From positions 4,278,001 to 4,342,000 of the forward strand of contig NZ_CP088294.1 of the NCBI RefSeq assembly GCF_024666525.1: a stretch of 64,000 nt of DNA, written 5' to 3'. Positions 26,432 through 35,233 of the stretch are shown piece by piece. How positions within the stretch are numbered: position 1 is the first letter of the stretch; each line of letters starts with the position of its first letter. The notes beneath the pieces were generated by a model that was not told the origin of the DNA, did not search any database, and saw only the letters and a program-made list of their open reading frames with translations. Source of the stretch: Pseudomonas sp. J452. Its GTDB lineage: Bacteria; Pseudomonadota; Gammaproteobacteria; Pseudomonadales; Pseudomonadaceae. The translations under genes were made by a program, and so were the position numbers.

Positions 26432-26824
26432 ATGGAGCGATTCACGGGCGGTTGCCTGTGCGGCAACGTTTGCATCGTCGCGTCGGGACGGCCCTACCGG
26501 GTCGGCCTGTGTCACTGCCTCGACTGCCGCAAGCATCACGGCAGCCTTTTTCACGCTTCCGCGATATTCCCTCAGGATGCGGTGACGATCGAGGGCGAAA
26601 CACGCGACTACGCCGGGCGGTTTTTCTGTCCGCGCTGCGGCTCGTCCGTTTTCGCCCGCAGCGCCGACGAAATCGAAGTGAACCTGGGGGCCCTGGATAC
26701 TCCCGACCAACTGATGCCCACCTACGAAAGCTGGATCATCCGGCGTGAGTCCTGGTTGCCGCCGTTTCCGCTCGCCAGACGATACGAGCGCGATCGTGAC
26801 GCCAGCAGTCGCTTCGAGGAGTAG
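26432..26824 (+). CDS. Cassette 8: GFA family protein (S-(hydroxymethyl)glutathione synthase-like)
   Basis: 130 residues. The zinc ligands are arranged as GGCLCG (two Cys), CHCLDC (two Cys) and CPRCGS (two Cys), typical of the GFA (CENP-V-like) family. Whether it handles formaldehyde-glutathione adducts is uncertain; most small GFA proteins are of unknown substrate. Its GC content is higher than that of the other cassettes, pointing to a separate origin. A lone GTTAGAG box 37 bp after the stop marks the end of the array. Confidence 0.85.
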   Translation: MERFTGGCLCGNVCIVASGRPYRVGLCHCLDCRKHHGSLFHASAIFPQDAVTIEGETRDYAGRFFCPRCGSSVFARSADEIEVNLGALDTPDQLMPTYESWIIRRESWLPPFPLARRYERDRDASSRFEE

Positions 26825-26868
26825 CGGGCAGGCGCCACGGCGCGGTTGTCCACCCACCCGGTTAGAGG

Positions 26869-28578
26869 CTAGCCGCGCCCCAACGGCGGAGTCCGCGGCG
26901 GCACCAGGCGCTTCGAACCCGTCGCTTCGAACGCCGCCGCCAAACGCAGCAACGCCGAATCGTCATAGGCACGCCCGGCGAAGGTCAGCCCCACCGGCAT
27001 GCCGATGTCCGCCATCACGCCCATCGGCACGGTGACGGTCGGCACGCCCAGGTGACGGATGGCCAGATTGCCGTTGGCCACCCAGATGCCGTTGCTCCAG
27101 GCGATATCCGCCGAGGCCGGGTTCACATCGGCGTCCGCCGGGCCGACGTCGGCCACGGTGGGGAACAGCACCGCGTCGAGGCCGAGGTTGTCCATCCAGT
27201 CTTCGAGGTCGATCTTGCGGGTCTTTTCCAGGCCGCGCAGGCCGTCCGGCAGCGTAGCTATCTGATCCCACGACTTGATGCCGCGCTTGGCCATGTTCAC
27301 GTATTCGTCCATGCCGGCGGCCAGGTCGTCTTCGCGATTCGGCAGCGTGCCCGGGTCGTGGGGGAAGATCAGCGGGCCGTCGACATCGGCGAGCTTGTTC
27401 AGCTTGGGATCGCCATTGGCCCGCAGGAAGTCGTCGAACGCCCAGCCTGACAGCTCCCACAGTTCATCATGGAGGAACTCCTTGGACACCAGGCCGCGGT
27501 TGTACACGGTCGGGGCGCCAGGGCGGTCGCCCTCGCAATTGGAGACCAGCGGGAAGTCCACTTCGATCACTTGCGCGCCGGCGGCTTCGAGGGCCTGGCG
27601 CGCCTGCTGCCACAGCTCGATCACCGTGGCGCGGGTATGAATCCGCTGCCCGGTCGGGCCGCCAATACCGGGCTTCTCGCTGGTGCCGGCCAGCTCATCC
27701 TGGTTGATAAACATGCGCGGCACGCCGAAGCGCTTGCCCTTGAGTGCATCACGCGGGGCGGCAAGTTCCAGGTAGGAAGCCGGGCGCACCGCCGAGGCCT
27801 TGGGGATCGGCACCCAGGGTTGCAGGCGCCAGAGGTCGCCACGGGTGTCGAGGTCGTCCGCCACCACCACGTCGAGCACTTCGAGCAGGTCGGCCATGGT
27901 TCGCGCGTAAGGCACCACCACGTCCATGGTCGGGGTCAGCGGCCAGTTGCCGCGCACCGAGATCACCCCTCGCGACGGGGTGTAGGCGCACAGACCATTA
28001 TTCGAGGCCGGGCCACGGCCGCTCGACCAGGTTTCCTCGGCCAGGCCGAAGGCGGCATAGCTGGCGGCGGTGGCGGTGCCGGCACCGTTGGACGAGCCCG
28101 AGGCGAACGGCGCGGTGAGGTAGGCGGCGTTGTACGGGCTTTCCGCGCGGCCATACACGCCGCGCTGCATGCCGCCGTTGGCCATGGGCGGCATGTTGGT
28201 CTTGCCCAGGCAGATGGCGCCGCCAGCGCGCAGACGCTCGACGGTGAAGGCGTCGCGCTGGGCGACCAGGTCCTTGAACGCCGGGCTGCCGGAGGCGGCG
28301 GTGAGGCCTTTGACCAGGTAGCTGTCCTTGGCCGTGTAGGGGATGCCGTCGAGCGGGCTGAGGGTAGCGCCACGCGCGCGGCGCGCGTCGGAGGCATGTG
28401 CCTCGGCCAGAGCCTCGGGGTTACGCACCACCACGGCATTCAGCGCGGTGGATGTGGCGGGGCCATCGTAAGCATCAATCCGCGCCAGATAGGCCTGGAC
28501 CAGCTCGACGGCGCTGGTGCGGCCGGCTTCGAGCGCGGCGCGCAGTTCGGCGATGGAAACCTCGGTGACTTCGATCAT
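26869..28578 (-). CDS. Amidase (amidase signature family)
   Basis: 569 residues. The catalytic Lys lies in YTAKDSY, the cis-Ser in SGSSNGAG, and the nucleophile Ser most likely in TWSSGRGPASNN, which replaces the usual TDTGGSIRIPAS. These are recognisable but divergent signature residues. Substrate unknown. The stop codon lies 1 bp after the last integron box (26861-26867), so the array ends right against this gene. The gene is transcribed toward the array. Confidence 0.85.
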   Translation of the reverse strand: MIEVTEVSIAELRAALEAGRTSAVELVQAYLARIDAYDGPATSTALNAVVVRNPEALAEAHASDARRARGATLSPLDGIPYTAKDSYLVKGLTAASGSPAFKDLVAQRDAFTVERLRAGGAICLGKTNMPPMANGGMQRGVYGRAESPYNAAYLTAPFASGSSNGAGTATAASYAAFGLAEETWSSGRGPASNNGLCAYTPSRGVISVRGNWPLTPTMDVVVPYARTMADLLEVLDVVVADDLDTRGDLWRLQPWVPIPKASAVRPASYLELAAPRDALKGKRFGVPRMFINQDELAGTSEKPGIGGPTGQRIHTRATVIELWQQARQALEAAGAQVIEVDFPLVSNCEGDRPGAPTVYNRGLVSKEFLHDELWELSGWAFDDFLRANGDPKLNKLADVDGPLIFPHDPGTLPNREDDLAAGMDEYVNMAKRGIKSWDQIATLPDGLRGLEKTRKIDLEDWMDNLGLDAVLFPTVADVGPADADVNPASADIAWSNGIWVANGNLAIRHLGVPTVTVPMGVMADIGMPVGLTFAGRAYDDSALLRLAAAFEATGSKRLVPPRTPPLGRG

Positions 28579-28896
28579 GCGCTCACCGCCGCCACAGGCT
28601 GGCTGACTGGATGTTTACGGCTGGTCTCAGAATGGCTGCTCATAGCGGTTCTCGTTGCACGGCATTACGCGATAGGGTTAGCCCTTCTATTTAGCACCAA
28701 GCGCGGCGCAGAGAAATCGCAACGGCGACAATCTGCCCCCGCGCCGGCGACCTGCAGGCCAACAAGCACAGCCTGAAGAATGCCCTGGACCAACAGGCCA
28801 GGGCCGCCATAGAACGGCTCGCACGACGCAGTCTCGATCGTGCCGAATCGGCGCCAGGCTCGGGCAAGCTCGCTGCACGAGCCTGCCCCTGAACCG
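28579..28896. other. Gap between amidase and DUF1329 gene
   Basis: 318 bp. Several short open frames exist on both strands, but none has a ribosome-binding site or a recognisable domain. The segment must contain the amidase promoter and the 3' end of the DUF1329 operon. I see no clear hairpin. Confidence 0.5.
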
Positions 28897-30264
28897 CTAA
28901 CGCACCCCGGCGTTGCGCAGCGCCGCAGGCGTGAACTCGGCTGCGGACAGGTCGATATCGAACTCGACCCCACGCTTCTCCTCGTTCTTCATGCCGATGG
29001 CCAGATAGCGCCCCGCCACCAGGTCATTGAGCGTCTCGAAGGCATACAGGGGAACCTGCGCCTTGTACTGGTGAATCAGCATGGCCTGGCCCACTCGCCA
29101 CAATTGACCGCGCGTGTCGTACTGTTCGGATAACGCGATCTGCCACGAGTCTTCGTCCAGGAAGAAGCGGCGTTTGGCATAGATATGCCGCTCCCCCGGT
29201 TTCAGCACGGCCTCGACTTCCCAGACCCGGTGCAGTTCATAGCGGGCCAGGTCCTGGTTGGTATGCCCGGCTTTGACGATGTCGCTGTACTTGAGGCTGG
29301 GCGATTCGAGCTTGTAGTTGTTGTACGGGATATACAGCTCGCGCTTGCCCAGCAGGCGCCACTCGTAGCGATCCGGCGCGCCGTTGTACATGTCCAGATT
29401 GTCCATGGTGGCGAGGCCGTCCGCCGCCGTGCCGGGGCCGTCATAGGCGACCTGTGGCGCGCGGCGCACACGACGCTGGCCAGCGTTGTACAACCAGGCC
29501 ATGCGCGGCTGGCTGATCTGGTCGATGGACTCATGCACCAGCAGCACGTTGCCGGCCAGGCGTGCCGGTGCCGTGACCCGCTGGGTGTAATAGAGCAAGG
29601 CATTGGCGGTTTTTTCCGCGTCGAGATCCTTCAAACCCTCGGGAAAGCCGACCTTGTCTTCGAAGCGGACAAGGGTGTAGTCCCCCGAGACCTGCGGCGT
29701 GACCTGGACGATGCTGCGGCGCAGGGTACGGCCGCGGTAACGGGTGATGTGGTTCCACACCACCTCAAGCCCATTTTGCGGCAGTGGAAAGGCGTAATAG
29801 CGGCTCGCGGAGAAACCTTTCAGGCCATTACCACTGGCGATCGCTTCGGTGTTCAGCGCGCTGGTCTTGATCGCGGCGTAGACAGCGTCGGGCAAGGCGA
29901 CCGTGCGATGGCTCGGGTAGACCGGCATCCGGTAGCTGTCGGGGTAACGCTTGAACATCGCAATCTGGCCTGCGGACAGGTTCTCCTGGTATTGCGCAAG
30001 GTTCTCGGCGGTGATGGTGAACAGCGGTTGCTCATCGGCGAAGGGGTCGTCGAGAAAACCGTCCTGGTTCTCCTGCCCGGCATCCTTGGGCAAACCGCCG
30101 TTCCACGCGGGAATGGTGCCGGCACTGTTGCCGGCCCGTACGGCGCCAACCGGGGTCAGGTCCTGGCCCAGGCGCTGGGCTTCAGCGCTGGAAACGGCCG
30201 CCTGTGCGTTGAGGCCGCAGAGGCTGCATGCCAGGCCGAAAAGCAGATTGATCATGGCTTTCAT
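28897..30264 (-). CDS. DUF1329 family exported protein
   Basis: 455 residues with a signal peptide (about 1-22, ending LNAQA). The DUF1329 layout follows: SAEAQRLGQDLTPVGA at the mature N-terminus, then a long outer-membrane lipoprotein-like beta-rich region with PRMAWLYNAGQRRVRRAP and YAKRRFFLDEDSWQI. DUF1329 genes often accompany hydrocarbon or sterol catabolism genes. Here it is the last gene of the monooxygenase operon, suggesting help with uptake or trafficking of a hydrophobic substrate; that is inference. ATG 30264 was chosen because it starts the signal peptide; no strong ribosome-binding site is visible. Confidence 0.8.
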   Translation of the reverse strand: MKAMINLLFGLACSLCGLNAQAAVSSAEAQRLGQDLTPVGAVRAGNSAGTIPAWNGGLPKDAGQENQDGFLDDPFADEQPLFTITAENLAQYQENLSAGQIAMFKRYPDSYRMPVYPSHRTVALPDAVYAAIKTSALNTEAIASGNGLKGFSASRYYAFPLPQNGLEVVWNHITRYRGRTLRRSIVQVTPQVSGDYTLVRFEDKVGFPEGLKDLDAEKTANALLYYTQRVTAPARLAGNVLLVHESIDQISQPRMAWLYNAGQRRVRRAPQVAYDGPGTAADGLATMDNLDMYNGAPDRYEWRLLGKRELYIPYNNYKLESPSLKYSDIVKAGHTNQDLARYELHRVWEVEAVLKPGERHIYAKRRFFLDEDSWQIALSEQYDTRGQLWRVGQAMLIHQYKAQVPLYAFETLNDLVAGRYLAIGMKNEEKRGVEFDIDLSAAEFTPAALRNAGVR

Positions 30265-30386
30265 GAAGAGGGTATCCGTAGTTCTGGTTTGTCGAGGTGC
30301 GGCCTGCCAGCGGGCAATGTGCCGGCGCTGGCGATCCGGCACGCGCCAGTCGTTGGTTGCCAGGGGCTTCAGGTTTCGCTAACGCG

Positions 30387-31562
30387 TTAGCCAGAGTGGC
30401 GATTGGCGGCCAGCAGTGCCTGGATGCCGCTGCGGGCGTTCGCCGCACGGGCCAGCTCGCGCTCTTCGGCACTGGCATAGTCGCGGTCCCAGGCCAGCAC
30501 CTTGGGCGTCATCAAGTGGTGCCAGAGCGGCGGGATCATGGCCACGATGATGGTGGTCAGGTAGCCGCCGACCATCATCGGCGCATCCGGGAAGGGCTTG
30601 AGATCCTGGTAAGGCACTTCGCCCTGGGCGTGGTGATGGGAGTGGCGGGTCAGGTTGAACATGGCCCAGGAGCTGATGCGCTTGTTGGTGTTCCACGAAT
30701 GCCGTGGCTGCACCGGCGTGGCCGGGTTGCGCACCATGCCGTAGTGCTCCATGTAGTTGACGATCTCCAGCAGCGCCTTGCCCGCCAGGGCACTCGCGAC
30801 GAAGAACAGTGCGGCCCAGGCGCCGCCGATGGCGTAGGCGGCAACGACCAGCAGCAGGCTCATCAGGTAGCCGCGCAGCACTGCGTTGTGCCAGCCGAAC
30901 AGGCTGTGGCCCTTGCGTGCCAGGCGCTTCTTCTCGATCGCCCAGGCGCTCAGGTTGCCCTTGAGGGTCGAGGCAAGCACGTGGAAGTAAACGTTGCGCC
31001 CGCGTGGCGCGGTGGCCGGGTCCTCGCTGGTGGAGACGTAGCGGTGGTGGCCGTAAACGTGCTCGATGGCGAACACCGTATCGAAGCTGAAGGCCAGCAG
31101 CCAGCGGCCGACCAGCATGGAGATCGGGTCCCAGGTGCGGTGGGTCAGCTCATGGGCCGGGATGGTGCCGGTCATGCCGATCATCAGCCAGGTGATGGCC
31201 CAGGTGGAGACGTGGTGGCCGGCATCGGTGGCATCGCGGGCGGCGAGCAGGTCATAGCCGCTGAGCCGGCTCAGCGCGGCGCCGAAACCGAGGAAATCCC
31301 CGCCGCTGACGCTCCACACCGCCGCGAACACGATAAAGGCCAGCAGCGGCAGAGCCAGCCACAGCTGCACAGTGAGAATGCCGGGATGCTTGAACTGCGG
31401 AGTGCTGGTGTCGTCGCCGCTGATGGCATCGCCGATCACGTAGAAGGCCACGATGGCGAGCAGGCCGAGGCTGATCCAGGCGCCACCGGCGAGGATGGCG
31501 GTGGCCGCGAGCAGGCCGACGGCGTGGAACAGGAAGTACTTGAGGTAGTGCAGAGCGTTCAT
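30387..31562 (-). CDS. AlkB-type membrane non-haem di-iron hydroxylase
   Basis: 391 residues with about six transmembrane helices. All histidine boxes of the alkane-hydroxylase/xylene-monooxygenase family are present: HELTH, EHVYGHHRY, NYMEHYG and LTRHSHHHA. These ligate a di-iron centre that oxidises terminal methyl groups of alkanes or aryl-alkyl compounds. The fourth box reads HSHHHA, where classical AlkB has HSDHHA, so substrate assignment is open. The ATG at 31562 follows GAGAG; the reductase gene ends 28 bp upstream. Confidence 0.9.
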   Translation of the reverse strand: MNALHYLKYFLFHAVGLLAATAILAGGAWISLGLLAIVAFYVIGDAISGDDTSTPQFKHPGILTVQLWLALPLLAFIVFAAVWSVSGGDFLGFGAALSRLSGYDLLAARDATDAGHHVSTWAITWLMIGMTGTIPAHELTHRTWDPISMLVGRWLLAFSFDTVFAIEHVYGHHRYVSTSEDPATAPRGRNVYFHVLASTLKGNLSAWAIEKKRLARKGHSLFGWHNAVLRGYLMSLLLVVAAYAIGGAWAALFFVASALAGKALLEIVNYMEHYGMVRNPATPVQPRHSWNTNKRISSWAMFNLTRHSHHHAQGEVPYQDLKPFPDAPMMVGGYLTTIIVAMIPPLWHHLMTPKVLAWDRDYASAEERELARAANARSGIQALLAANRHSG

Positions 31563-31590
31563 GGTCGTCTCTCTTGTTGTGATGACGGGT

Positions 31591-32625
31591 TCAGGCCGGC
31601 ACCGGCCGGGCGTCTTGGCAGGTGGTGAAGCGGTCGGCATGGATGTGCTCGCTGCTCACGCCCATTGCGCGCAGCAGGGGCACGGCGCTGTCGATCATGG
31701 CGGGCGGGCCGCACAGGTAGGCGTGGGCGCCAGGCTCGAGCAGGACGGCAATCTGCGTGGTGACCAGGCCTCTGGCGCCCTGCCAGGGCGCATCGACGGC
31801 CGCCGCAGACAGCACCGGCACGAAGCGGAACGGTGCGCGCCACTGCGCAGCGATCGCAGCGATGGCGTCCAGGGCGTAGAGGTCGCGCTCCTCGCGAGCG
31901 CCGAACAGCAGGGTGGCGGGCCGTTTGCAGCCATCTACCAGGGCGTCCTGCAGCATCGCCAGCAGCGGTGCCAGGCCGCTGCCGCCGGCGATCAGCAATA
32001 ACGGCGCCGCGCCCGGGCGCAGATGAAAGTCGCCCAGCGGGCCGGCGACGGTCACGCCCTGGCCGAGCAGCGGCTGCTCATCGACCAGGCCGGTGAACAA
32101 CCCGCCGGGCACCCGGCGGATAAAGAAACTGACTTGGCCATCGGCCTGCACCGGGCTGGCGAAGGAGAAGCTGCGTGGCTGCTGCGGCAGGCTGTCGAGC
32201 GTCAGCTCGGCATACTGGCCGGCCTGGTACGCCAGGCTGTCGTCGAGCTGGATGACCAGGCGGCTGATATCGTGGGTCAGGCGCTCCTGCGCCACCACCC
32301 GGCCGCGCACCTGACGGCGGGCCTGCTGGCGCGCCAGGTCGACCTCGATGCGCACGTCGCCCCTGGGCACGCTCTGGCAGGCGAGGATATAGCCGGCATC
32401 CAGTTCCGCGTCGGAGAGGATGTAGCCGCTCTCGGTCAGCTCACGGACCCGCCCCTCGACCAGCCGGCACTTGCAACTGGCACAGCCACCGACCCGGCAG
32501 CTGTGCGGGAAGTCGATGCCCTGGCGCAGTGCAGCCTGCAGCAGGGTCTCCCGGGGCTGCACCTCGACGTCGATACCGTTGATCGCGGCCCTGCTCGCGC
32601 GCGGCCTGGATAGGAAATAAAACAT
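31591..32625 (-). CDS. Ferredoxin-NAD(P)H reductase electron-transfer component (2Fe-2S, FAD, NAD domains)
   Basis: 344 residues. The N-terminal plant-type 2Fe-2S domain has Cys in CRVGGCASCKC and ILACQS. The FAD domain has RSFSFASP, and the C-terminal NAD domain has LLIAGGSGLAP. This is the XylA-like single-protein electron chain, which feeds electrons from NADH to a membrane hydroxylase. It is the first gene of the operon, upstream of the AlkB-type gene, replacing the separate rubredoxin and rubredoxin reductase used by classical AlkB. GGAGGA precedes the ATG. Confidence 0.9.
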   Translation of the reverse strand: MFYFLSRPRASRAAINGIDVEVQPRETLLQAALRQGIDFPHSCRVGGCASCKCRLVEGRVRELTESGYILSDAELDAGYILACQSVPRGDVRIEVDLARQQARRQVRGRVVAQERLTHDISRLVIQLDDSLAYQAGQYAELTLDSLPQQPRSFSFASPVQADGQVSFFIRRVPGGLFTGLVDEQPLLGQGVTVAGPLGDFHLRPGAAPLLLIAGGSGLAPLLAMLQDALVDGCKRPATLLFGAREERDLYALDAIAAIAAQWRAPFRFVPVLSAAAVDAPWQGARGLVTTQIAVLLEPGAHAYLCGPPAMIDSAVPLLRAMGVSSEHIHADRFTTCQDARPVPA

Positions 32626-32709
32626 GCGTCCTCCGCTTCGGATTCCGCACCGAGCGGTGCGGGACGCCTGAATCCTAGGGAGGAACGAGGTGCTGCCGAG
32701 AGGTTACGG

Positions 32710-32741
32710 ATTGACATTCAGGGGGTCATTAATTGACATTC
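32710..32741. promoter_or_regulatory. Tandem ATTGACATTC repeats, candidate AraC-family operator
   Basis: Two identical 10-bp direct repeats at 32710-32719 and 32732-32741, 22 bp apart (two helical turns), lie between the divergent reductase and AraC regulator genes. Direct half-sites at this spacing are characteristic of AraC/XylS regulators. It probably controls the hydroxylase operon. Confidence 0.6.
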
Positions 32742-32771
32742 GCTACACAAGAAAAATGACGAGACACACGC

Positions 32772-33782
32772 ATGTCCGACTTCCTGCTTCCCGTGCTTTA
32801 CCTGCGGCAATTCGCCGAACAGCTGCGCATCATGGGCAAGGCCCCCGGCGACTGGCTCGAACAGTGCGGGGTCGACGCGCAGCAGCTGGACGACCCCAGC
32901 TTCCAGCCAGGCTATGCCCTGTTCAGCCGGCTGATCGAGCGCGCCGTGCAGCTGTCGGACGACCCGGCGCTGGGCCTGCTGGTGGGCGAGCGGCTGCTGG
33001 TCAACACCCACGGCATCCTCGGCTTCGCCGCCCTGCAAAGCGAGTCCCTGCGCCAAACGATCAAACTGCTGGAGCGCTACCTGGCGGTACGCACCACCCT
33101 GGTGAGCCTGCAGCATGTGCATGATGCCGAGGCGCAGCAGGAACATATCCAGCTCATCCCTCGCTACCCGCTCGGCGCCATCGAACGCAGCGTGCTGGAG
33201 GCGGTGATGCTGGCGATCAAGAACATTCTGGACGCCGCCACCCTGGGCAACGTGCGCCTGCAACAGGTCAGCTTTCCGTTTCCCACGCCCGGCTATGCGC
33301 AACTGGCCCAGGCCATGTTCAACTGCCCGGTCGCCTACGCCCAGCCCTGGGCCGGTTTCACCTTCGCCAGCGCCCTGCTCGACCAGCCCCTGCGCATGGC
33401 GGACCCGGAGGCCTTTCGCGAAGCGGAGCTGATCTGCCAGCGCGAACTGCGCAAGCTCGGCGAGACCACCAGCCTGGGCGCACGCATCCGCCGCCTGATG
33501 CTGGAGAAACACAACGGCTTCCCCAGCCTGATCGTGACCGCCCGCCTGTTCCACCTGACCCCGCGCACCCTGCACCGCCGCCTGCTGGACGAAGGCACCA
33601 GCTTCAAGCAGCTACTCGAGGAAGTCCGCCACAGCCTGGCGGTGGAACACCTCAAGGCCGGCCACCTCAGCGTGGAGGAAATCGCCTACTCGCTCGGCTA
33701 TAACGACGTGGCCAACTTCCGCCGGGCGTTCAAGCGCTGGGAGGGGGTGCCGCCGTCTGAATATGGAGTGGGTGGCGGCTAG
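32772..33782 (+). CDS. AraC family transcriptional regulator
   Basis: 336 residues. The N-terminal part (about 1-200) matches the OruR/ArgR-like sensor domain found in many Pseudomonas AraC regulators (the WLEQCGV start, a GYALFSRLIERA block, and LLVNTHGILGFAALQS). The C-terminal part holds two helix-turn-helix motifs (SLIVTARLFHLTPRTLHRRL, and VEEIAYSLGYNDVANFRRAF followed by the PSEY end). It is divergent from the hydroxylase operon and is its likely activator. Confidence 0.88.
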   Translation: MSDFLLPVLYLRQFAEQLRIMGKAPGDWLEQCGVDAQQLDDPSFQPGYALFSRLIERAVQLSDDPALGLLVGERLLVNTHGILGFAALQSESLRQTIKLLERYLAVRTTLVSLQHVHDAEAQQEHIQLIPRYPLGAIERSVLEAVMLAIKNILDAATLGNVRLQQVSFPFPTPGYAQLAQAMFNCPVAYAQPWAGFTFASALLDQPLRMADPEAFREAELICQRELRKLGETTSLGARIRRLMLEKHNGFPSLIVTARLFHLTPRTLHRRLLDEGTSFKQLLEEVRHSLAVEHLKAGHLSVEEIAYSLGYNDVANFRRAFKRWEGVPPSEYGVGGG

Positions 33783-34261
33783 AAAGCGGGGCGGATTCTA
33801 CGGCTCCTGCCCTAGTGCCCTCTGATACCGTTAATTACAGATAGCTATTTTTTAGAAGGCAGCTAGCTGGGCACGCTTCAGACAGCTGATATCGACACAA
33901 AACGGGCAAAATAAGGGGATGACTTATATGAATAAATTTTCACCTTTTTATCGAAGCTAAGCACGCCAATGCTATCGCTATATTCCCGCACTTGGGATCA
34001 GGCCACTCACCCCATAGTAAAGCCCACCATGCTCTGCTAATTTCCACCTCTGCCTTCAGAGGACCCTGAATTGCCATCCTCCACTTGAGAGCCAACAGAG
34101 AGCTCCTCCTATTGGGCATGAGCAAAAAGACAAGTCAAATAACTTAAAACACCATAAAAATTATATTAACTTTTGACGCATAATTACTTAAGAAGTGGAT
34201 ATTTTTAAAGTTAAACCTTCTACCTTTAGACCTTTATTTAGGCAAGCAGGCGAATAGATAT
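33783..34261. other. AT-rich gap before the kinase/HIRAN pair
   Basis: 479 bp, clearly poorer in GC than the AraC gene. A 61-residue frame on the minus strand (33940-34125) has no start signal or recognised domain; it could be a remnant gene. A TTGACG at 34173-34178 may be a weak -35 for the downstream pair, but the -10 is poor. The left edge of the horizontally acquired island probably lies here. Confidence 0.5.
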
Positions 34262-35233
34262 ATGATTCAATCGAACCCGATTGATGTTTCTGACTGGGGT
34301 AGGCACGTGGAATTCTCCGAAGCTTATCCTGAAGGCGCTCGACCGAAACGAATTGTAATTTCCCCTGCTGAGCCAGTGCAGTCGGTTATAAAGCCTAGCT
34401 GGCAGTACATGTTTAAACTCTCCGACCCAAAGTATCCAGAACAATTCTGGGCGGAGCTAATTGCTTACCAGATTGGTTTATTACTAAACATTCCGGTTCC
34501 ACCATCTCATGCCGCATTCGATTCAATGACTGGAGAATGCGGCTCGCTGAGTGAATGGTTCTATGAAGAAGGAGAAGATGTATTTTATGCGGCCGGCTAT
34601 TTTTTTTATCGCGAAATAAGGGGATTCGACAAGGAGAAAGGCTCACAGCACAATCTATTAACAGCACAACAGCTGAATGTAGACTTCATTGGCAGCGACC
34701 AAATTTATGAATTTTGGTCGATGATGTTATTTGACTCCATTATTGGAAACACAGATCGACATCAAGAAAATTGGGGGTATCTACTAAATCTTTCACCAAA
34801 CTCAAAGAGTGTCGCACGCCGCAAAAGAGAGAACTATAGTGTCAGGCTGCGATTTGCGCCTTGGTTCGACAACGGAACTAGTCTAGGCTATCAAATAATC
34901 CCAAGAAAATTTGAACAGTGGGACGATACACGCCTGGACAACTTTATTAAAAAGGGTTGTCATCACATAAGATTTTCCATGGATAATTTAACTCAAATTG
35001 GCCACTTGGAATCTATGGAGTTTATCGCCAAGCACAACACTGCTGTGAGATCCCTCCTCCTGAGGAAGCTCAAGGCCTTTGACATGGATAAATTCCGCCA
35101 AACAGTTCTGCAGCTTGTTGGCCTACCTATGCCAGCGCATGCTAGACTAACCCAAAGCAGAGCGGAATTTATAATTCGATTAACCTTAAGGCGTATCGAA
35201 ATGATAACGGACAAATTACATGAACATAATTGA
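34262..35233 (+). CDS. HipA-type protein kinase (HipT-like kinase core)
   Basis: 323 residues matching the kinase core of HipA-family Ser/Thr kinases: a Lys in YMFKLS near residue 56, AELIAYQIG as the helix C Glu, IGNTDRHQENWG as the catalytic loop with the Asp and Asn residues, and APWFDNGTSLG as the metal-binding DxG. The N-terminal HipA subdomain and a HipB helix-turn-helix antitoxin are both missing. The gene overlaps the next by 14 bp. Strong AT bias against neighbours suggests transfer. Target unknown; HipA relatives phosphorylate aminoacyl-tRNA synthetases. Confidence 0.8.
   Translation: MIQSNPIDVSDWGRHVEFSEAYPEGARPKRIVISPAEPVQSVIKPSWQYMFKLSDPKYPEQFWAELIAYQIGLLLNIPVPPSHAAFDSMTGECGSLSEWFYEEGEDVFYAAGYFFYREIRGFDKEKGSQHNLLTAQQLNVDFIGSDQIYEFWSMMLFDSIIGNTDRHQENWGYLLNLSPNSKSVARRKRENYSVRLRFAPWFDNGTSLGYQIIPRKFEQWDDTRLDNFIKKGCHHIRFSMDNLTQIGHLESMEFIAKHNTAVRSLLLRKLKAFDMDKFRQTVLQLVGLPMPAHARLTQSRAEFIIRLTLRRIEMITDKLHEHN

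Larger units (their letters stand above)
21212..26867 (+). mobile_element. Integron gene-cassette array without an integrase in the window (CALIN-type)
   Basis: Eight cassettes, each with one gene in the same direction, are separated by seven attC recombination sites whose ends match RYYYAAC and GTTRRRY. The array starts at a lone GTTAGGC box (21212-21218) and ends at a lone GTTAGAG box (26861-26867). The DNA is markedly more AT-rich than the flanking cob genes. No intI gene lies on either side, so this is a cluster of attC sites lacking an integrase, or the distal part of an integron interrupted by other DNA. Confidence 0.9.

Noticed and set aside
28665..28973. Short frames between the amidase and DUF1329 genes
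   Set aside because: They overlap each other on both strands and show no conserved features.
33940..34125. 61-residue minus-strand frame in the AT-rich gap
   Set aside because: No ribosome-binding site, no known domain, and not helix-turn-helix-like, so it is not a HipB antitoxin; could be a remnant.
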